A DNA stretch of 64,000 nt, from positions 62,001 to 126,000 of the forward strand of contig NZ_SCMP01000009.1 in assembly GCF_005502935.1 (NCBI RefSeq). Direction: 5' to 3'. Shown here one piece after another: positions 44,171 to 53,535 of this stretch (within the stretch, counting starts at the first letter, position 1; every line of letters starts with the position of its first letter). A model generated the notes under the pieces. It was not told the origin of the DNA. It searched no databases and saw only the letters and a list, made by a program, of their open reading frames with translations. Origin of the DNA: Pseudomonas sp. 2FG (GTDB taxonomy: Bacteria > Pseudomonadota > Gammaproteobacteria > Pseudomonadales > Pseudomonadaceae). A program made the translations under genes and the position numbers.

Positions 44171-44191
44171 AGCAGGTAAAGCAGGTAAAGC
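44165..44191 (+). repeat. Three tandem copies of AGGTAAAGC
   Basis: A perfect 9-bp unit repeats three times, the first copy spanning the AraC stop codon TAA. Nothing known is associated with it; slipped-strand expansion is the simplest explanation. Confidence 0.8.
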
Positions 44192-44576
44192 AGCAGAATA
44201 AACAGCGGACTACCCCCACACTCGCAGCCATTATCAAAACATGTGAAACGCCCCATTACCCTAGGCCCATCAGAGGCCAACCAAGCCGTCTCAAGTGAGC
44301 AATCTGCACAGTAGCTAATGCTGGATTCTCATAGTCCGAGAGAAATTTATACAGCAGCTCCCCACTGTTACCACCCCACCGTTACCACTTCACACACGCC
44401 GCGCGTAGCCAGACTAAAAAGCCTATTTTCCCTGTAGTTCTGGATCCTCAAAACCCGCAAAAAACCGCAGGCTCATTACAAAGCATGAGCTTAAAGACCA
44501 CTCTTTCATCCGTTACCCGCCCCGTGACGATTGATTACTTTTGCCGTCGTTCAACCACCACACACAGGGGTAGCGC
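44171..44576. promoter_or_regulatory. DUF1302 upstream region
   Basis: This 406-base gap has no credible gene. It must hold the promoter of the DUF1302-DUF1329 operon. An inverted repeat, GCTCAT (44471-44476) and ATGAGC (44485-44490) separated by eight bases, is a possible operator about 90 bases before the ATG. AGGGGT precedes the ATG at 44577. Confidence 0.4.
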
Positions 44577-46481
44577 ATGATTACAACAATAAGGCGCGCG
44601 AGCTTTCGACCGCATGCACTGGCGGCGGCAATCGCACTGGGTCTCTCAAGCGGAGTACAAGCAGTAACCTTCAACATTGGCGAGGTTGAGGGCCAGCTCG
44701 ACTCCTCGCTTTCTGTCGGAGCCAGTTGGTCGATGCGCGGTGCCGATCCGGAGCTGATCGGCGGCCACAACGGCGGCGAGGGACTGTCGCAGACATCCGA
44801 CGACGGCCGTCTGAACTTCAAGAAGGGCGAGACCTTCTCCAAAATCTTCAAGGGCATCCACGATCTCGAACTGAGATACGGTGATAGCGGTGCCTTCATC
44901 CGCGGCAAGTATTGGTACGACTTTGAACTGAAGGATGAGCAACGCCTATTCAAGGATATCGACGACCACAACCGCAAGGAGGCCGCGAAGGCGTCCGGCG
45001 CACAGTTCCTCGACGCCTTCGTCTACCATAACTACTTCATCGGCGAGCAACCTGGCTCCGTACGCTTGGGCAAGCAGGTAGTTAGCTGGGGCGAGAGCAC
45101 CTTCATCCTCAACTCGATCAACTCGATCAACCCAATCGACGCGGCAGCCTTCCGCCGACCGGGGGCGGAGATCAAGGAAGGCCTGATCCCGGTAAACATG
45201 TTCTATGTCTCGCAGAGCCTGACCGAGAACCTGTCCGCCGAGGTCTTCTACCAGTTGGAGTGGGATCAGACTGTCGTCGACAACTGCGGAACCTTCTTCG
45301 CTCAGTTCGACAGTGTGGCCGATGGGTGCGACGGCAATCTGAATGTTCTGACACCAGCATTGGCACCCTTCGGCAATGCGCTCGGTTATCAGGCAACATC
45401 GGAAGGCGTAATCGTGCCACGCAGCGGTGATCGCGACGCACGCGACGACGGCCAATGGGGTCTGGCGCTGCGCTATACCTTCGAGCCGCTGGATACCGAG
45501 TTCGGCGCTTATGCAATGAACTATCACAGCCGCACGCCGTTCTACAGCACCAGAGCAGCAGGTCAGGCTGAGTATCTGGAGTCCCTCGACGTGGTGCTGG
45601 GCAATGTCCCCGGGGTTCCAGGTGGCGTGCCAGGAATAGCCATCGCCAATGTGGCCGGCGGCAGCCAGTACTTCATGGAGTATCCAGAAGACATCCGCCT
45701 GTATGGCCTGAGCTTCGCCACCACGTTGCCTACCGGCACCGCATGGTCTGGCGAGGTCAGCTACCGCCCGAATGCTCCAGTGCAGCTCAACTCCACCGAT
45801 GTGACCTACGCACCGGTTCGCGGTTTGGCGCAATTCGATCCCTCGTTCAGCCAGTTCTCACTGCTGGGCGGCGATCCTTCCTCGATTCCCGGCAGTACCC
45901 TGCATGGCTACAACCGCAAGGAAATCACCCAATTCCAGACCACCTTTGTCCACTTCCTCGATCAAGTGATGGGCGCCGCGCGCGTGACCCTAATCGGCGA
46001 AGTCGGCGTGGTACATGTCGGCGGACTGGAAAAGACCTCCGAGGCACGGTATGGCCGCGACGCGGTGTTTGGTCCAGGCGAGTTGCCGGGCGTCCTGACC
46101 GGGGGCCTGCCAAGCTGCACGGCGATCAACGCAGACATCTTCTCCGGCACACCGGCTTCGGCCAATGCCAGCGCGCATTGCAACGATGACGGCTTCGTCA
46201 CCAGCACGGCTTGGGGTTATCGCACCCGCGCCATCTGGGACTACAACGACGTGTTCGCCGGGGTGAACCTCAAGCCGAGCGTAGCCTTCTCGCATGACGT
46301 CGACGGCAATGGCCCCAACGGCCTGTTCACCGAAGGTTCCAAAGCCATCAGCCTGGCTCTGGATGCCGACTACGAGAACACTTACACCACCAGTCTGTCC
46401 TACACGGATTTCTTCGGTGGTGATTACAACACTTCGATTGACCGCGACTTCCTGGCGCTCAGCTTCGGCATGAGCTTCTAA
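44577..46481 (+). CDS. DUF1302 outer-envelope protein
   Basis: A 634-residue protein with a signal peptide (cut near G-V-Q-A) and a long beta-rich body with alternating aromatic residues, ending in a final Phe (S-F-G-M-S-F), the pattern of outer-membrane barrels. It matches the DUF1302 family, which regularly accompanies DUF1329 in clusters for terpenoid, steroid or polymer use. Probable role: passage or surface handling of the hydrophobic substrate. It is followed 19 bases later by DUF1329 copy 2, with which it is probably co-transcribed. Confidence 0.85.
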   Translation: MITTIRRASFRPHALAAAIALGLSSGVQAVTFNIGEVEGQLDSSLSVGASWSMRGADPELIGGHNGGEGLSQTSDDGRLNFKKGETFSKIFKGIHDLELRYGDSGAFIRGKYWYDFELKDEQRLFKDIDDHNRKEAAKASGAQFLDAFVYHNYFIGEQPGSVRLGKQVVSWGESTFILNSINSINPIDAAAFRRPGAEIKEGLIPVNMFYVSQSLTENLSAEVFYQLEWDQTVVDNCGTFFAQFDSVADGCDGNLNVLTPALAPFGNALGYQATSEGVIVPRSGDRDARDDGQWGLALRYTFEPLDTEFGAYAMNYHSRTPFYSTRAAGQAEYLESLDVVLGNVPGVPGGVPGIAIANVAGGSQYFMEYPEDIRLYGLSFATTLPTGTAWSGEVSYRPNAPVQLNSTDVTYAPVRGLAQFDPSFSQFSLLGGDPSSIPGSTLHGYNRKEITQFQTTFVHFLDQVMGAARVTLIGEVGVVHVGGLEKTSEARYGRDAVFGPGELPGVLTGGLPSCTAINADIFSGTPASANASAHCNDDGFVTSTAWGYRTRAIWDYNDVFAGVNLKPSVAFSHDVDGNGPNGLFTEGSKAISLALDADYENTYTTSLSYTDFFGGDYNTSIDRDFLALSFGMSF

Positions 46482-46500
46482 GCCCAGAGCGGAATTAAGA

Positions 46501-47886
46501 ATGGATAAAACGATGATCACAACCAAATCCCTTATGCAAACCGGTGCCCTTGCACTGTCTCTGTTGGCCGCCAGTGTGATGGCCAAGGTTTCTCCGGACG
46601 AAGCAGCCAAGCTGGGCGCCAGCCTGACCCCGATCGGAGCAGAGAAGGCCGGAAATGTCGATGGCAGTATTCCCGAATGGGCCGGCGGCCTGCCGACCAA
46701 CGCCGGTACAGTAGACGCCAAAGGTTTCCTCTCTGATCCCTTCGCCAGCGAGCAGCCGCTGTTCACCATCACAGCGGCCAATGCAGAGCAGTACAAGGAC
46801 AAGCTGTCCGCCGGACAGTTAGCGATGCTCAAACGCTACCCGGAGACCTACAAGATTCCGGTGTATCCGACCCACCGTAGCGCGGTGCTGCCGGACGCAA
46901 TGTACGCGGCGGCCAAGACTAGCGCCCTCAATACCGAAGGCGTCGACGGTGGCAACGGCCTCAAGGGTTTCGGTGACAGCCGCTACTACGCCTTCCCGAT
47001 CCCCAAAAGCGGTGTCGAGGTGGTGTGGAACCATACCAGCCGTTACCGCGGCGGTAACATCAAGCGTTACATGACCCGTGTGCAACCGCAGGCCAACGGT
47101 AGCTTCACCATGGTGCAGTTCACCGACGAAGTGTCTTACCCGGGTAACCTGCCGGATCAGGACAAGAGCAAGGCAGAGAACATCTTGTTCTACTTCATCC
47201 AGAAGGTAACTGCCCCGGCGCGCCTAGCCGGTGACGTACTGCTGGTACACGAGACCATCGACCAGGTCAAAGAGCCTCGCATGGCCTGGGTTTACAACTC
47301 CGGTCAGCGCCGCGTTCGCCGCGCCCCGCAGGTAGCCTACGACGGCCCAGCTCCTGCTTCCGAAAACCTGGCCACTTCGGACAACTACGATATGTTTAAC
47401 GGAGCGCCAGATCGCTACACTTGGGAGCTAGTCGGCAAGAAGGAGATGTACATCCCCTACAACAGCTACAAGCTGGATTCGCCGAGTCTGAAGTACAAAG
47501 ACATCCTCCAGGCTGGACATATCAACCAAGATCTGACCCGTTATGAGCTGCATCGGGTCTGGGAAGTGGTAGCCAAAGTTAAGCCGGGCGAACGTCATAT
47601 TTACGCCACCCGCCACATGTACTTCGATGAAGACAGCTGGCAGCTGGCGCTAGTAGATCACTACGATGGCCGAGGCCAACTATGGCGCGTGGGAGAGGGG
47701 CATATACAGCAGTACTACCACAAGCAAGTACCCGGCTATACCGCCGAAACACTGTATGACCTGATTTCCGGCCGATACTCGGTGCTTGGTCTGAAGAACG
47801 AAGAGAAACAGAGCTTTGAATTCGGCGCCAAGGCCACTGCCTCTAGCTATACCCCAGCGGCGCTACGCCAAACTGGTGTACGCTGA
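46501..47886 (+). CDS. DUF1329 envelope protein, copy 2
   Basis: A 461-residue protein with a signal peptide (A-S-V-M-A) and the DUF1329 domain, with the closing block typical of the family (S-G-R-Y-S-V-L-G-L-K-N-E-E). It is co-oriented with DUF1302, its usual partner. Codon use is uniformly high-GC, unlike the later part of copy 1. The ATG at 46501 follows GGAA. A terminator hairpin lies 33 bases after the stop. Confidence 0.87.
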   Translation: MDKTMITTKSLMQTGALALSLLAASVMAKVSPDEAAKLGASLTPIGAEKAGNVDGSIPEWAGGLPTNAGTVDAKGFLSDPFASEQPLFTITAANAEQYKDKLSAGQLAMLKRYPETYKIPVYPTHRSAVLPDAMYAAAKTSALNTEGVDGGNGLKGFGDSRYYAFPIPKSGVEVVWNHTSRYRGGNIKRYMTRVQPQANGSFTMVQFTDEVSYPGNLPDQDKSKAENILFYFIQKVTAPARLAGDVLLVHETIDQVKEPRMAWVYNSGQRRVRRAPQVAYDGPAPASENLATSDNYDMFNGAPDRYTWELVGKKEMYIPYNSYKLDSPSLKYKDILQAGHINQDLTRYELHRVWEVVAKVKPGERHIYATRHMYFDEDSWQLALVDHYDGRGQLWRVGEGHIQQYYHKQVPGYTAETLYDLISGRYSVLGLKNEEKQSFEFGAKATASSYTPAALRQTGVR

Positions 47887-47918
47887 CATAATTCTGCAAC
47901 GCCGCTCCATCACTTCAT

Positions 47919-47942
47919 ACGGCCCTCTTGGGCCGTTTTTTG
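47919..47942 (+). terminator. Rho-independent terminator after DUF1302-DUF1329
   Basis: ACGGCCC (47919-47925) pairs perfectly with GGGCCGT (47930-47936) across a TCTT loop, followed by a run of Ts. It closes the operon before the LuxR-type regulator. Confidence 0.88.
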
Positions 47943-47987
47943 TTGCTAACGTATTTGCGCACATCCATCACCCTCTGTAAGGATGAA

Positions 47988-50540
47988 ATGACCTCTTACT
48001 GGCTTCCGAGCAAAATCATGGCATCGCCACCTCTTTCTAGCCTGCCCCGGTCTCCTTCCAACCATCTGCCCCGTCCGCGCTTGCGTGATGCCTTGCTGCA
48101 GGCCAGCTGCCGCCTACGCCTGCTATGCGCCCCAGCCGGCAGCGGTAAGAGTGTATTACTCGGCGAGTGTATGCGGCTAAAGCCAGAAGACACCGGCACA
48201 GTGCATCTCGACCTACGCGGTCAACCACTGGGTACCGAGTCTTTTGTGCAACGCCTGGGAGCGGCTCTGGGCCTTGGCGAGGCATCTCAGGCCGCCATTG
48301 GGCGTCGCCTGCAGGAGCAAGCGCAGCCGCTCTGGCTGGTGCTCGACGACTACCCGCGCCTCCCCGACGCCTCGCTCGACCTGCTCTTGAACGAGCTGAT
48401 CCTTGGCTCGTCGGCCCAGGTGCACTGGTGGATCACCAGCCGCCGCCGACCGCAACTGCAGCTAGCCAGACTGCTACTAGATGGAGAGCTATTCGAGCTG
48501 GGCAGCCAGGAGCTAGCATTCAGCGAAAACGAACTGGGAGAGCTACTGCAGCTCGCAGGCCATCAATGGTCGCGATCAACCCAGTTGGAGCTACTGGAGC
48601 AGACCCAAGGCTGGTGCGTGGGCCTGCGTGTGCGCCTACATGGCATCAAGCCTGGTCAGTTCTTGGCGGCAGACGGTAGCGGTACGCTGCTTCTGGACTA
48701 CCTCAAGCGCGAAGTGCTGAATGAGCTGCCTGATGATTGGCAGCAGGCCCTCTACACTCTGGCCCAGTTCCCCACCTTTGAGCGCGAGATGTGCGATCAC
48801 TTGCTCGGTGCCGGCGAAGGAGTGCAACTTCTGGAGCATTTGCGCGAAGCTGGCCTGTTCATTGAGGCCGCAGACCAAGACGGCAGACGGCTACGCGTAC
48901 AGCCAGCCATAGCCCCCCTCCTGGCAGGGCAGTTGCCGAGCGGCATGACCAAGGCTCTATTCCGCAAGGCGTGCCAGTGGTACATCAGCCGCGAGCAAAT
49001 ACGCCCAGCGCTGGAGTACGCGCTTAAAGCTGATCAGCCAGAAGTGGCCGCCAGCCTGATGCAACGCTACACCCAGGATCGCCTGCTCCAAGGCCGCGGC
49101 CTTGCCCTGCTGCTGGAGTGGCGCCGTGAGCTTCCGGCCTCCCTGCTCAGCAGCACCCCGCGCCTGGCCCTGCTCAACGCCTGGGCCCTGCTACTCAGCG
49201 GCCGGCTCGACGAAGTCCCGGACTACCTGGTGGCGCTAGAGCGATTCCTGCCACAGCCCGACGCGCGACACCAACAGGAACTGATCGCTGAGTGGAAGGC
49301 TCTAGCCGGCAAACTGGCCTTTCACAGCGGCGATGCCGAACGAGCCCGCATTCTACTGGCCGAGGCTGTCGCCGAACTGCCTGAAAGATCCTGGGGCCAG
49401 CGCCTCCTCTGCCATCTGGCACAGATCGATCAAGCACTTATTGAGGGTCACTTCGATCTGGCCCAAGAGCTCAACCGCGTGTCCATCAAGCAGGCCCGTG
49501 AGCACGCCAACCTGGCCTTCGAAAGTCTAGTGGCACTGGAGCACGCCAAGCTGCTGGAAATCCGCGGCGAGCTGCTACGCGCAGAAACCTTGCTCAGCCG
49601 CCTGTATACCGAGCTGTCCGACGCCAGGGACGACACCGAGCCAAGCCCAATGCGCGGACGTACACAACTGCTGCGCGCGGGTCTGCTGTTGCAACGTGGT
49701 TGCTACCAAGAAGCCGAAGCTGCTTTTGCTTCAGGCCTGCAGGAATGTCAGGCTTGTGCCGACCCGGCCGCCGTCTGGGGCCACCTGGGTTTGGCTGAGC
49801 TGAGCGCCCTGCACGGCGATCTTGCCGACGCCTTCACTCGTATCGCCGATGCCGAGCGTCTGATGCAATACAGCCACATCAACGCGCAGCTGTATCAAGG
49901 CTTACTGTTGCTGACCAAGGCCCGACTATGGCTCAGTCAGGGCCGCCACGCCCAGGCCGAAAAAGCCCTGCGCGCCCTGCTAGTGAAGGGTCCCCGACTA
50001 CCACCGTTCGGCGCTCCTGAACTCAACCTGCGCCTGCGCCTGGCACTGACCCAGGCGCAGCTCGCCAGCGAACAGCCGGAGCTGGCACTGGCCGACCTGC
50101 ACGCACTGCTCAATCAGGCAATTGACACGGGCCGCCGACCGCTGGCCTGTGAGATCGGCTTCAGCCTGGCCGAGGGCCTCCACGCCAGCAACAGGCAAGC
50201 GCAAGCCAAGCAAGCTCTGCTTGATGCCCTAGCACTGGCCCGGCAGATGGGCTTGGCCAGCGTCGAGCGAGCCTTTGCCCAGCGTAACCCGGCGATGATG
50301 CGCTGGGCCGCCGAGAGCAGCGGGGCTGGTGACGGCAGCCCAGCCGCCCTGCTAAGCCGACGCGAGCTGGACGTGCTCAAACTGATCGCCCAAGGCTGCT
50401 CCAACCAGCAGATCGCCGAGAGCCTGTTCATCTCTCTGCACACAGTGAAGACTCACGCCCAGAACATAAACTTCAAACTCGGCGTGGCGCGCCGAACCCA
50501 GGCTGTGGCGCGCGCCAAGGAGCTTGGCCTGGCGGGCTGA
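47988..50540 (+). CDS. MalT-like LuxR-family ATP-dependent regulator
   Basis: An 850-residue STAND-type regulator. Walker A A-P-A-G-S-G-K-S is at 48-55, with an AAA-like NTPase region to about 300. A long TPR-like helical sensor region follows, and the C-terminus is a LuxR helix-turn-helix (L-S-R-R-E-L-D-V-L-K-L-I-A-Q-G and Q-I-A-E-S-L-F-I-S-L-H-T-V-K-T-H). The ATG at 47988 follows AAGGA; an in-frame TTG at 47928 lies inside the terminator stem and is rejected. Large ATP-dependent LuxR regulators often sit beside DUF1302/DUF1329 genes. It probably activates the neighbouring envelope and dehydrogenase genes. Confidence 0.88.
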   Translation: MTSYWLPSKIMASPPLSSLPRSPSNHLPRPRLRDALLQASCRLRLLCAPAGSGKSVLLGECMRLKPEDTGTVHLDLRGQPLGTESFVQRLGAALGLGEASQAAIGRRLQEQAQPLWLVLDDYPRLPDASLDLLLNELILGSSAQVHWWITSRRRPQLQLARLLLDGELFELGSQELAFSENELGELLQLAGHQWSRSTQLELLEQTQGWCVGLRVRLHGIKPGQFLAADGSGTLLLDYLKREVLNELPDDWQQALYTLAQFPTFEREMCDHLLGAGEGVQLLEHLREAGLFIEAADQDGRRLRVQPAIAPLLAGQLPSGMTKALFRKACQWYISREQIRPALEYALKADQPEVAASLMQRYTQDRLLQGRGLALLLEWRRELPASLLSSTPRLALLNAWALLLSGRLDEVPDYLVALERFLPQPDARHQQELIAEWKALAGKLAFHSGDAERARILLAEAVAELPERSWGQRLLCHLAQIDQALIEGHFDLAQELNRVSIKQAREHANLAFESLVALEHAKLLEIRGELLRAETLLSRLYTELSDARDDTEPSPMRGRTQLLRAGLLLQRGCYQEAEAAFASGLQECQACADPAAVWGHLGLAELSALHGDLADAFTRIADAERLMQYSHINAQLYQGLLLLTKARLWLSQGRHAQAEKALRALLVKGPRLPPFGAPELNLRLRLALTQAQLASEQPELALADLHALLNQAIDTGRRPLACEIGFSLAEGLHASNRQAQAKQALLDALALARQMGLASVERAFAQRNPAMMRWAAESSGAGDGSPAALLSRRELDVLKLIAQGCSNQQIAESLFISLHTVKTHAQNINFKLGVARRTQAVARAKELGLAG

Positions 50541-50617
50541 ACCAGGCTTTGGTCTCCCCAGAACTACGCATTACCTAGCGCACCCAAGCGACGATCGATG
50601 TATCACCTCGCCATCAT

Positions 50618-50643
50618 AGTCACCAAAAGTCAAAAAACAGTCG
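50618..50643 (+). promoter_or_regulatory. Helically phased AGTC repeats before the GMC dehydrogenase
   Basis: AGTC occurs at 50618, 50628 and 50639 (10- and 11-base steps), within an A-rich stretch about 80-100 bases upstream of the dehydrogenase ATG. This could be an activator-binding array. It is weak evidence, but the periodicity matches the DNA helix. Confidence 0.3.
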
Positions 50644-50720
50644 TAAAAAGCCAATAAAACCCCACCCAAAACCACCAAGAATTCCACTGTTCTCCTCGCC
50701 ACCAATTGAGACCCGCACAG

Positions 50721-52301
50721 ATGGAATTCGACTACATTATCGTCGGCGCCGGCTCTGCCGGCTGCGTCTTGGCCAACCGACTGAGCGCCAACCCGGACAC
50801 TCGCGTCTGCCTGCTGGAGGCTGGGCCGGAAGATACCTCTCCACTGATCCACACGCCGGTGGGCGTCGCCGCGATCCTGCCAACCCGTCACGTCAATTGG
50901 GCCTTCGATACTGTGGTGCAGCCTGGTCTGAATGGTCGCATCGGCTATCAGCCACGCGGCAAGGTGTTGGGGGGAAGCAGTTCGATCAACGGAATGATCT
51001 ACATCCGTGGCCACCAAAGCGACTTCGACGACTGGCAAGCCTTGGGCAACCCCGGCTGGTCCTTCGCCGATGTGCTGCCGTTCTTTCGCAAAAGCGAGAT
51101 GCACCACAGCGGTAACAGTGAATTCCATGGCGGCGAAGGTGAACTGTACGTCGGTCGAGCCCACCGTCATGCCGCCACCGAAGCTTTCGTCGAAGCCGCA
51201 ATTCAGGCTGGCCACTCCTACACCTCGGACTTCAATGGTGTGCAGCAGGAAGGCGTCGGCTACTACGACGTAACCATCCGCGACGGGCGCCGCTGGAGCA
51301 CCGCCACCGCCTTCCTCAAGCCGATCCGCCACCGCGAAAACCTCACCGTACTCACTGGTGCCCACGTCGAGCGCATACTGCTGCAAGGCAAGCAGGCCGT
51401 TGGCGTGCAAGCTCTGATCAAGGGTCGGCGCCTGCAACTGAAGGCGCACAAGGAAGTGCTGCTGGCCGCTGGCGCTTTCGGCAGCCCGCACCTGCTAATG
51501 CTATCTGGCATAGGCCCGGAGGCCGAGTTCAAACCACTGGGTATCGCTGTGCAACACGAACTGCCGGGCGTCGGCCAGAACCTGCAGGATCATCCGGACA
51601 TCGTGCTCTGCTACAAAAGCCGCGACACCTCGCTGCTGGGCTTCTCTCTCGGCGGTAGCATGAAGATGGGCAAGGCACTGATCGACTATCTGCGCAACCA
51701 AAAAGGCCCATTGGGTAGCAATTGTGCCGAAGGAGGCGGTTTCCTCAAAACAGCCCCCGACTTGGCGCGCCCAGATATCCAGTTGCACTCGGTGATCGGC
51801 ACAGTCGATGACCACAACCGCAAGCTTCACTGGGGCCACGGTTTCAGCTGTCATGTCTGCGTACTGCGGCCCAAAAGCATCGGTAGCGTCGGCCTGACAT
51901 CCGCGGACCCAAGCGCAGCACCGCGCATCGACCCCAACTTCCTTGGCCACGACGACGATGTGCAGACTCTTCTCAAGGGCTATCGTATGGCTCGCGAGAT
52001 AGTAGCTCAGGCCCCCATGGCGCGCTTCGGCCTCAAGGACATGTACAGCCAGAACCTACACAGTGATGAACAGTTGATTGAATTGCTACGCCGCCGCACC
52101 GACTCTATCTATCATCCAATCGGCACCTGCAAGATGGGGCAGGACGAGATGGCCGTGGTCGACAGCCAACTGCGAGTGCACGGCATTGAGGGTCTGCGAG
52201 TGATAGACGCCTCCATCATGCCGACCTTAGTCGGTGGCAACACCAACGCAGCCTCAATCATGATCGCCGAGCGCGGTGCCGAATGGGTAGCCTCTGCCTG
52301 A
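50721..52301 (+). CDS. GMC-family FAD alcohol dehydrogenase, AlkJ-like
   Basis: A 526-residue GMC oxidoreductase. The FAD-binding Rossmann motif I-I-V-G-A-G-S-A-G is at about 6-14. The GMC signature [12 protein letters not shown] follows near 80-91. The C-terminal catalytic His is in [10 protein letters not shown], with Asn in G-G-N-T-N-A-A-S. It resembles AlkJ, which oxidises the alcohols made by AlkB to aldehydes and feeds electrons to the respiratory chain. The ATG at 50721 puts M-E-F-D-Y-I-I-V at the start, as in the family; a TTG at 50706 is also in frame. It is the expected second step after the hydroxylase at 40778. Confidence 0.9.
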   Translation: MEFDYIIVGAGSAGCVLANRLSANPDTRVCLLEAGPEDTSPLIHTPVGVAAILPTRHVNWAFDTVVQPGLNGRIGYQPRGKVLGGSSSINGMIYIRGHQSDFDDWQALGNPGWSFADVLPFFRKSEMHHSGNSEFHGGEGELYVGRAHRHAATEAFVEAAIQAGHSYTSDFNGVQQEGVGYYDVTIRDGRRWSTATAFLKPIRHRENLTVLTGAHVERILLQGKQAVGVQALIKGRRLQLKAHKEVLLAAGAFGSPHLLMLSGIGPEAEFKPLGIAVQHELPGVGQNLQDHPDIVLCYKSRDTSLLGFSLGGSMKMGKALIDYLRNQKGPLGSNCAEGGGFLKTAPDLARPDIQLHSVIGTVDDHNRKLHWGHGFSCHVCVLRPKSIGSVGLTSADPSAAPRIDPNFLGHDDDVQTLLKGYRMAREIVAQAPMARFGLKDMYSQNLHSDEQLIELLRRRTDSIYHPIGTCKMGQDEMAVVDSQLRVHGIEGLRVIDASIMPTLVGGNTNAASIMIAERGAEWVASA

Positions 52302-52349
52302 GGCAGATAACAAGACAGAAAGGGCTCTCCAACGCACGTAGGCTGGAAC

Positions 52350-53357
52350 TTACTGCCTTTCCAACAACTGGCGGCGCCGCGCCCGTGGCGCCATGCTGAA
52401 CCAACGTCGGCAAGCACGGTTGAACACACTCTGTTCGCTATAACCGAGCAAGCCGGCGACCTGTGACATCGGCATGTCTCGCTCGGCTAGGTAACAGTCG
52501 GCACGCTCCCGGCGCACTGCCTCCAAAAGGTCCTCGAATCCACTGCCCTGCTCAGCTAAGCGCCGCTGCAACACCCTCTCGTGCAACCCCAGCTGTTCGG
52601 CCACCAGCGGCAGGCGACAGCGCTGGGTCGGCAACATGCGCAGGATGAGAAACTCCACCTGAGACCGCAAATCTTGAGGCCGCGCCGCATAGGCACTGAG
52701 GTACTGGACCAAGGTACGGTATAGCAGCGGATCCCTAAGCTCGATGGCCTGCTCCAGCTGATCACGGTGAAGGACCAGAGCATTGCAATCCTGCCCTTTG
52801 AAGACGTTAGTGTTGAAGTAACGGCGATAACGGGCAACGGGTAGTGGACTGATGCCGCTGAAAAGAACGGCCTGAGCTCTGAAGCTTGAGCCACACAGCA
52901 GCTTCATAGTGTTATGGGCAACCCCGAGGGCCAACTCCTGTAGCTGCCGCGGCTGTAAAGCACCCGGTAAACGAATATCGATGCGCAATCGCGATGTCTC
53001 TGGCTCGCCGCTTTCTAGCTCAAGACGAATCCCTGGGCTGTGATAACCGATGAAACGGACTATTTCCTCCAGAGCCTGCCCCACAGTTGCAGCACTGCGC
53101 GCGATCAGAGCGATCGGACCAAGTACATGCACGTCCTGATACTGGGCCATACGTAAACCGAAGTCGGGGCAGTCCAGAACCAATGCAACGTGCTCCAGCA
53201 CCTCAATAAACGAGCGAAGCGGAACGCGTGCCTCCTCATCCCCAAGCAACCGGGGGTCAATGTGGTACTGCCGCAACAAGGACTCAGACTGGCCACCCAA
53301 CTGGCTCACCAGTTCGCTGAATCCCCAAAAGGAAGTGGTACGAATAAGAGTAGTCAT
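52350..53357 (-). CDS. AraC-family regulator at the end of the catabolic cassette
   Basis: A 335-residue regulator with an Arabinose_bd-type N-terminal domain (residues 15-200) and C-terminal AraC helix-turn-helix ([16 protein letters not shown] and [16 protein letters not shown]). It is convergent with the GMC gene and lies 178 bases from the end of the relaxase gene, so it marks the edge of the cassette. The target is unknown; the dehydrogenase promoter is a candidate. Confidence 0.87.
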   Translation of the reverse strand: MTTLIRTTSFWGFSELVSQLGGQSESLLRQYHIDPRLLGDEEARVPLRSFIEVLEHVALVLDCPDFGLRMAQYQDVHVLGPIALIARSAATVGQALEEIVRFIGYHSPGIRLELESGEPETSRLRIDIRLPGALQPRQLQELALGVAHNTMKLLCGSSFRAQAVLFSGISPLPVARYRRYFNTNVFKGQDCNALVLHRDQLEQAIELRDPLLYRTLVQYLSAYAARPQDLRSQVEFLILRMLPTQRCRLPLVAEQLGLHERVLQRRLAEQGSGFEDLLEAVRRERADCYLAERDMPMSQVAGLLGYSEQSVFNRACRRWFSMAPRARRRQLLERQ

Positions 53358-53535
53358 GCTGACTGGAGTCCAATCACCATCAGAGCAGCCTCACAAGCCG
53401 TAAACAGCCCCTTCGTCAAAGACGCACCACCTGGCTGCAAATGGGCATGCCTACGAGACGCGCTTTGTCGAAGCCTCTTAGCATACCCGCCACCATCAAG
53501 TATGAACTACCCCCGCTCCGGTAGGCATCCCCGGC

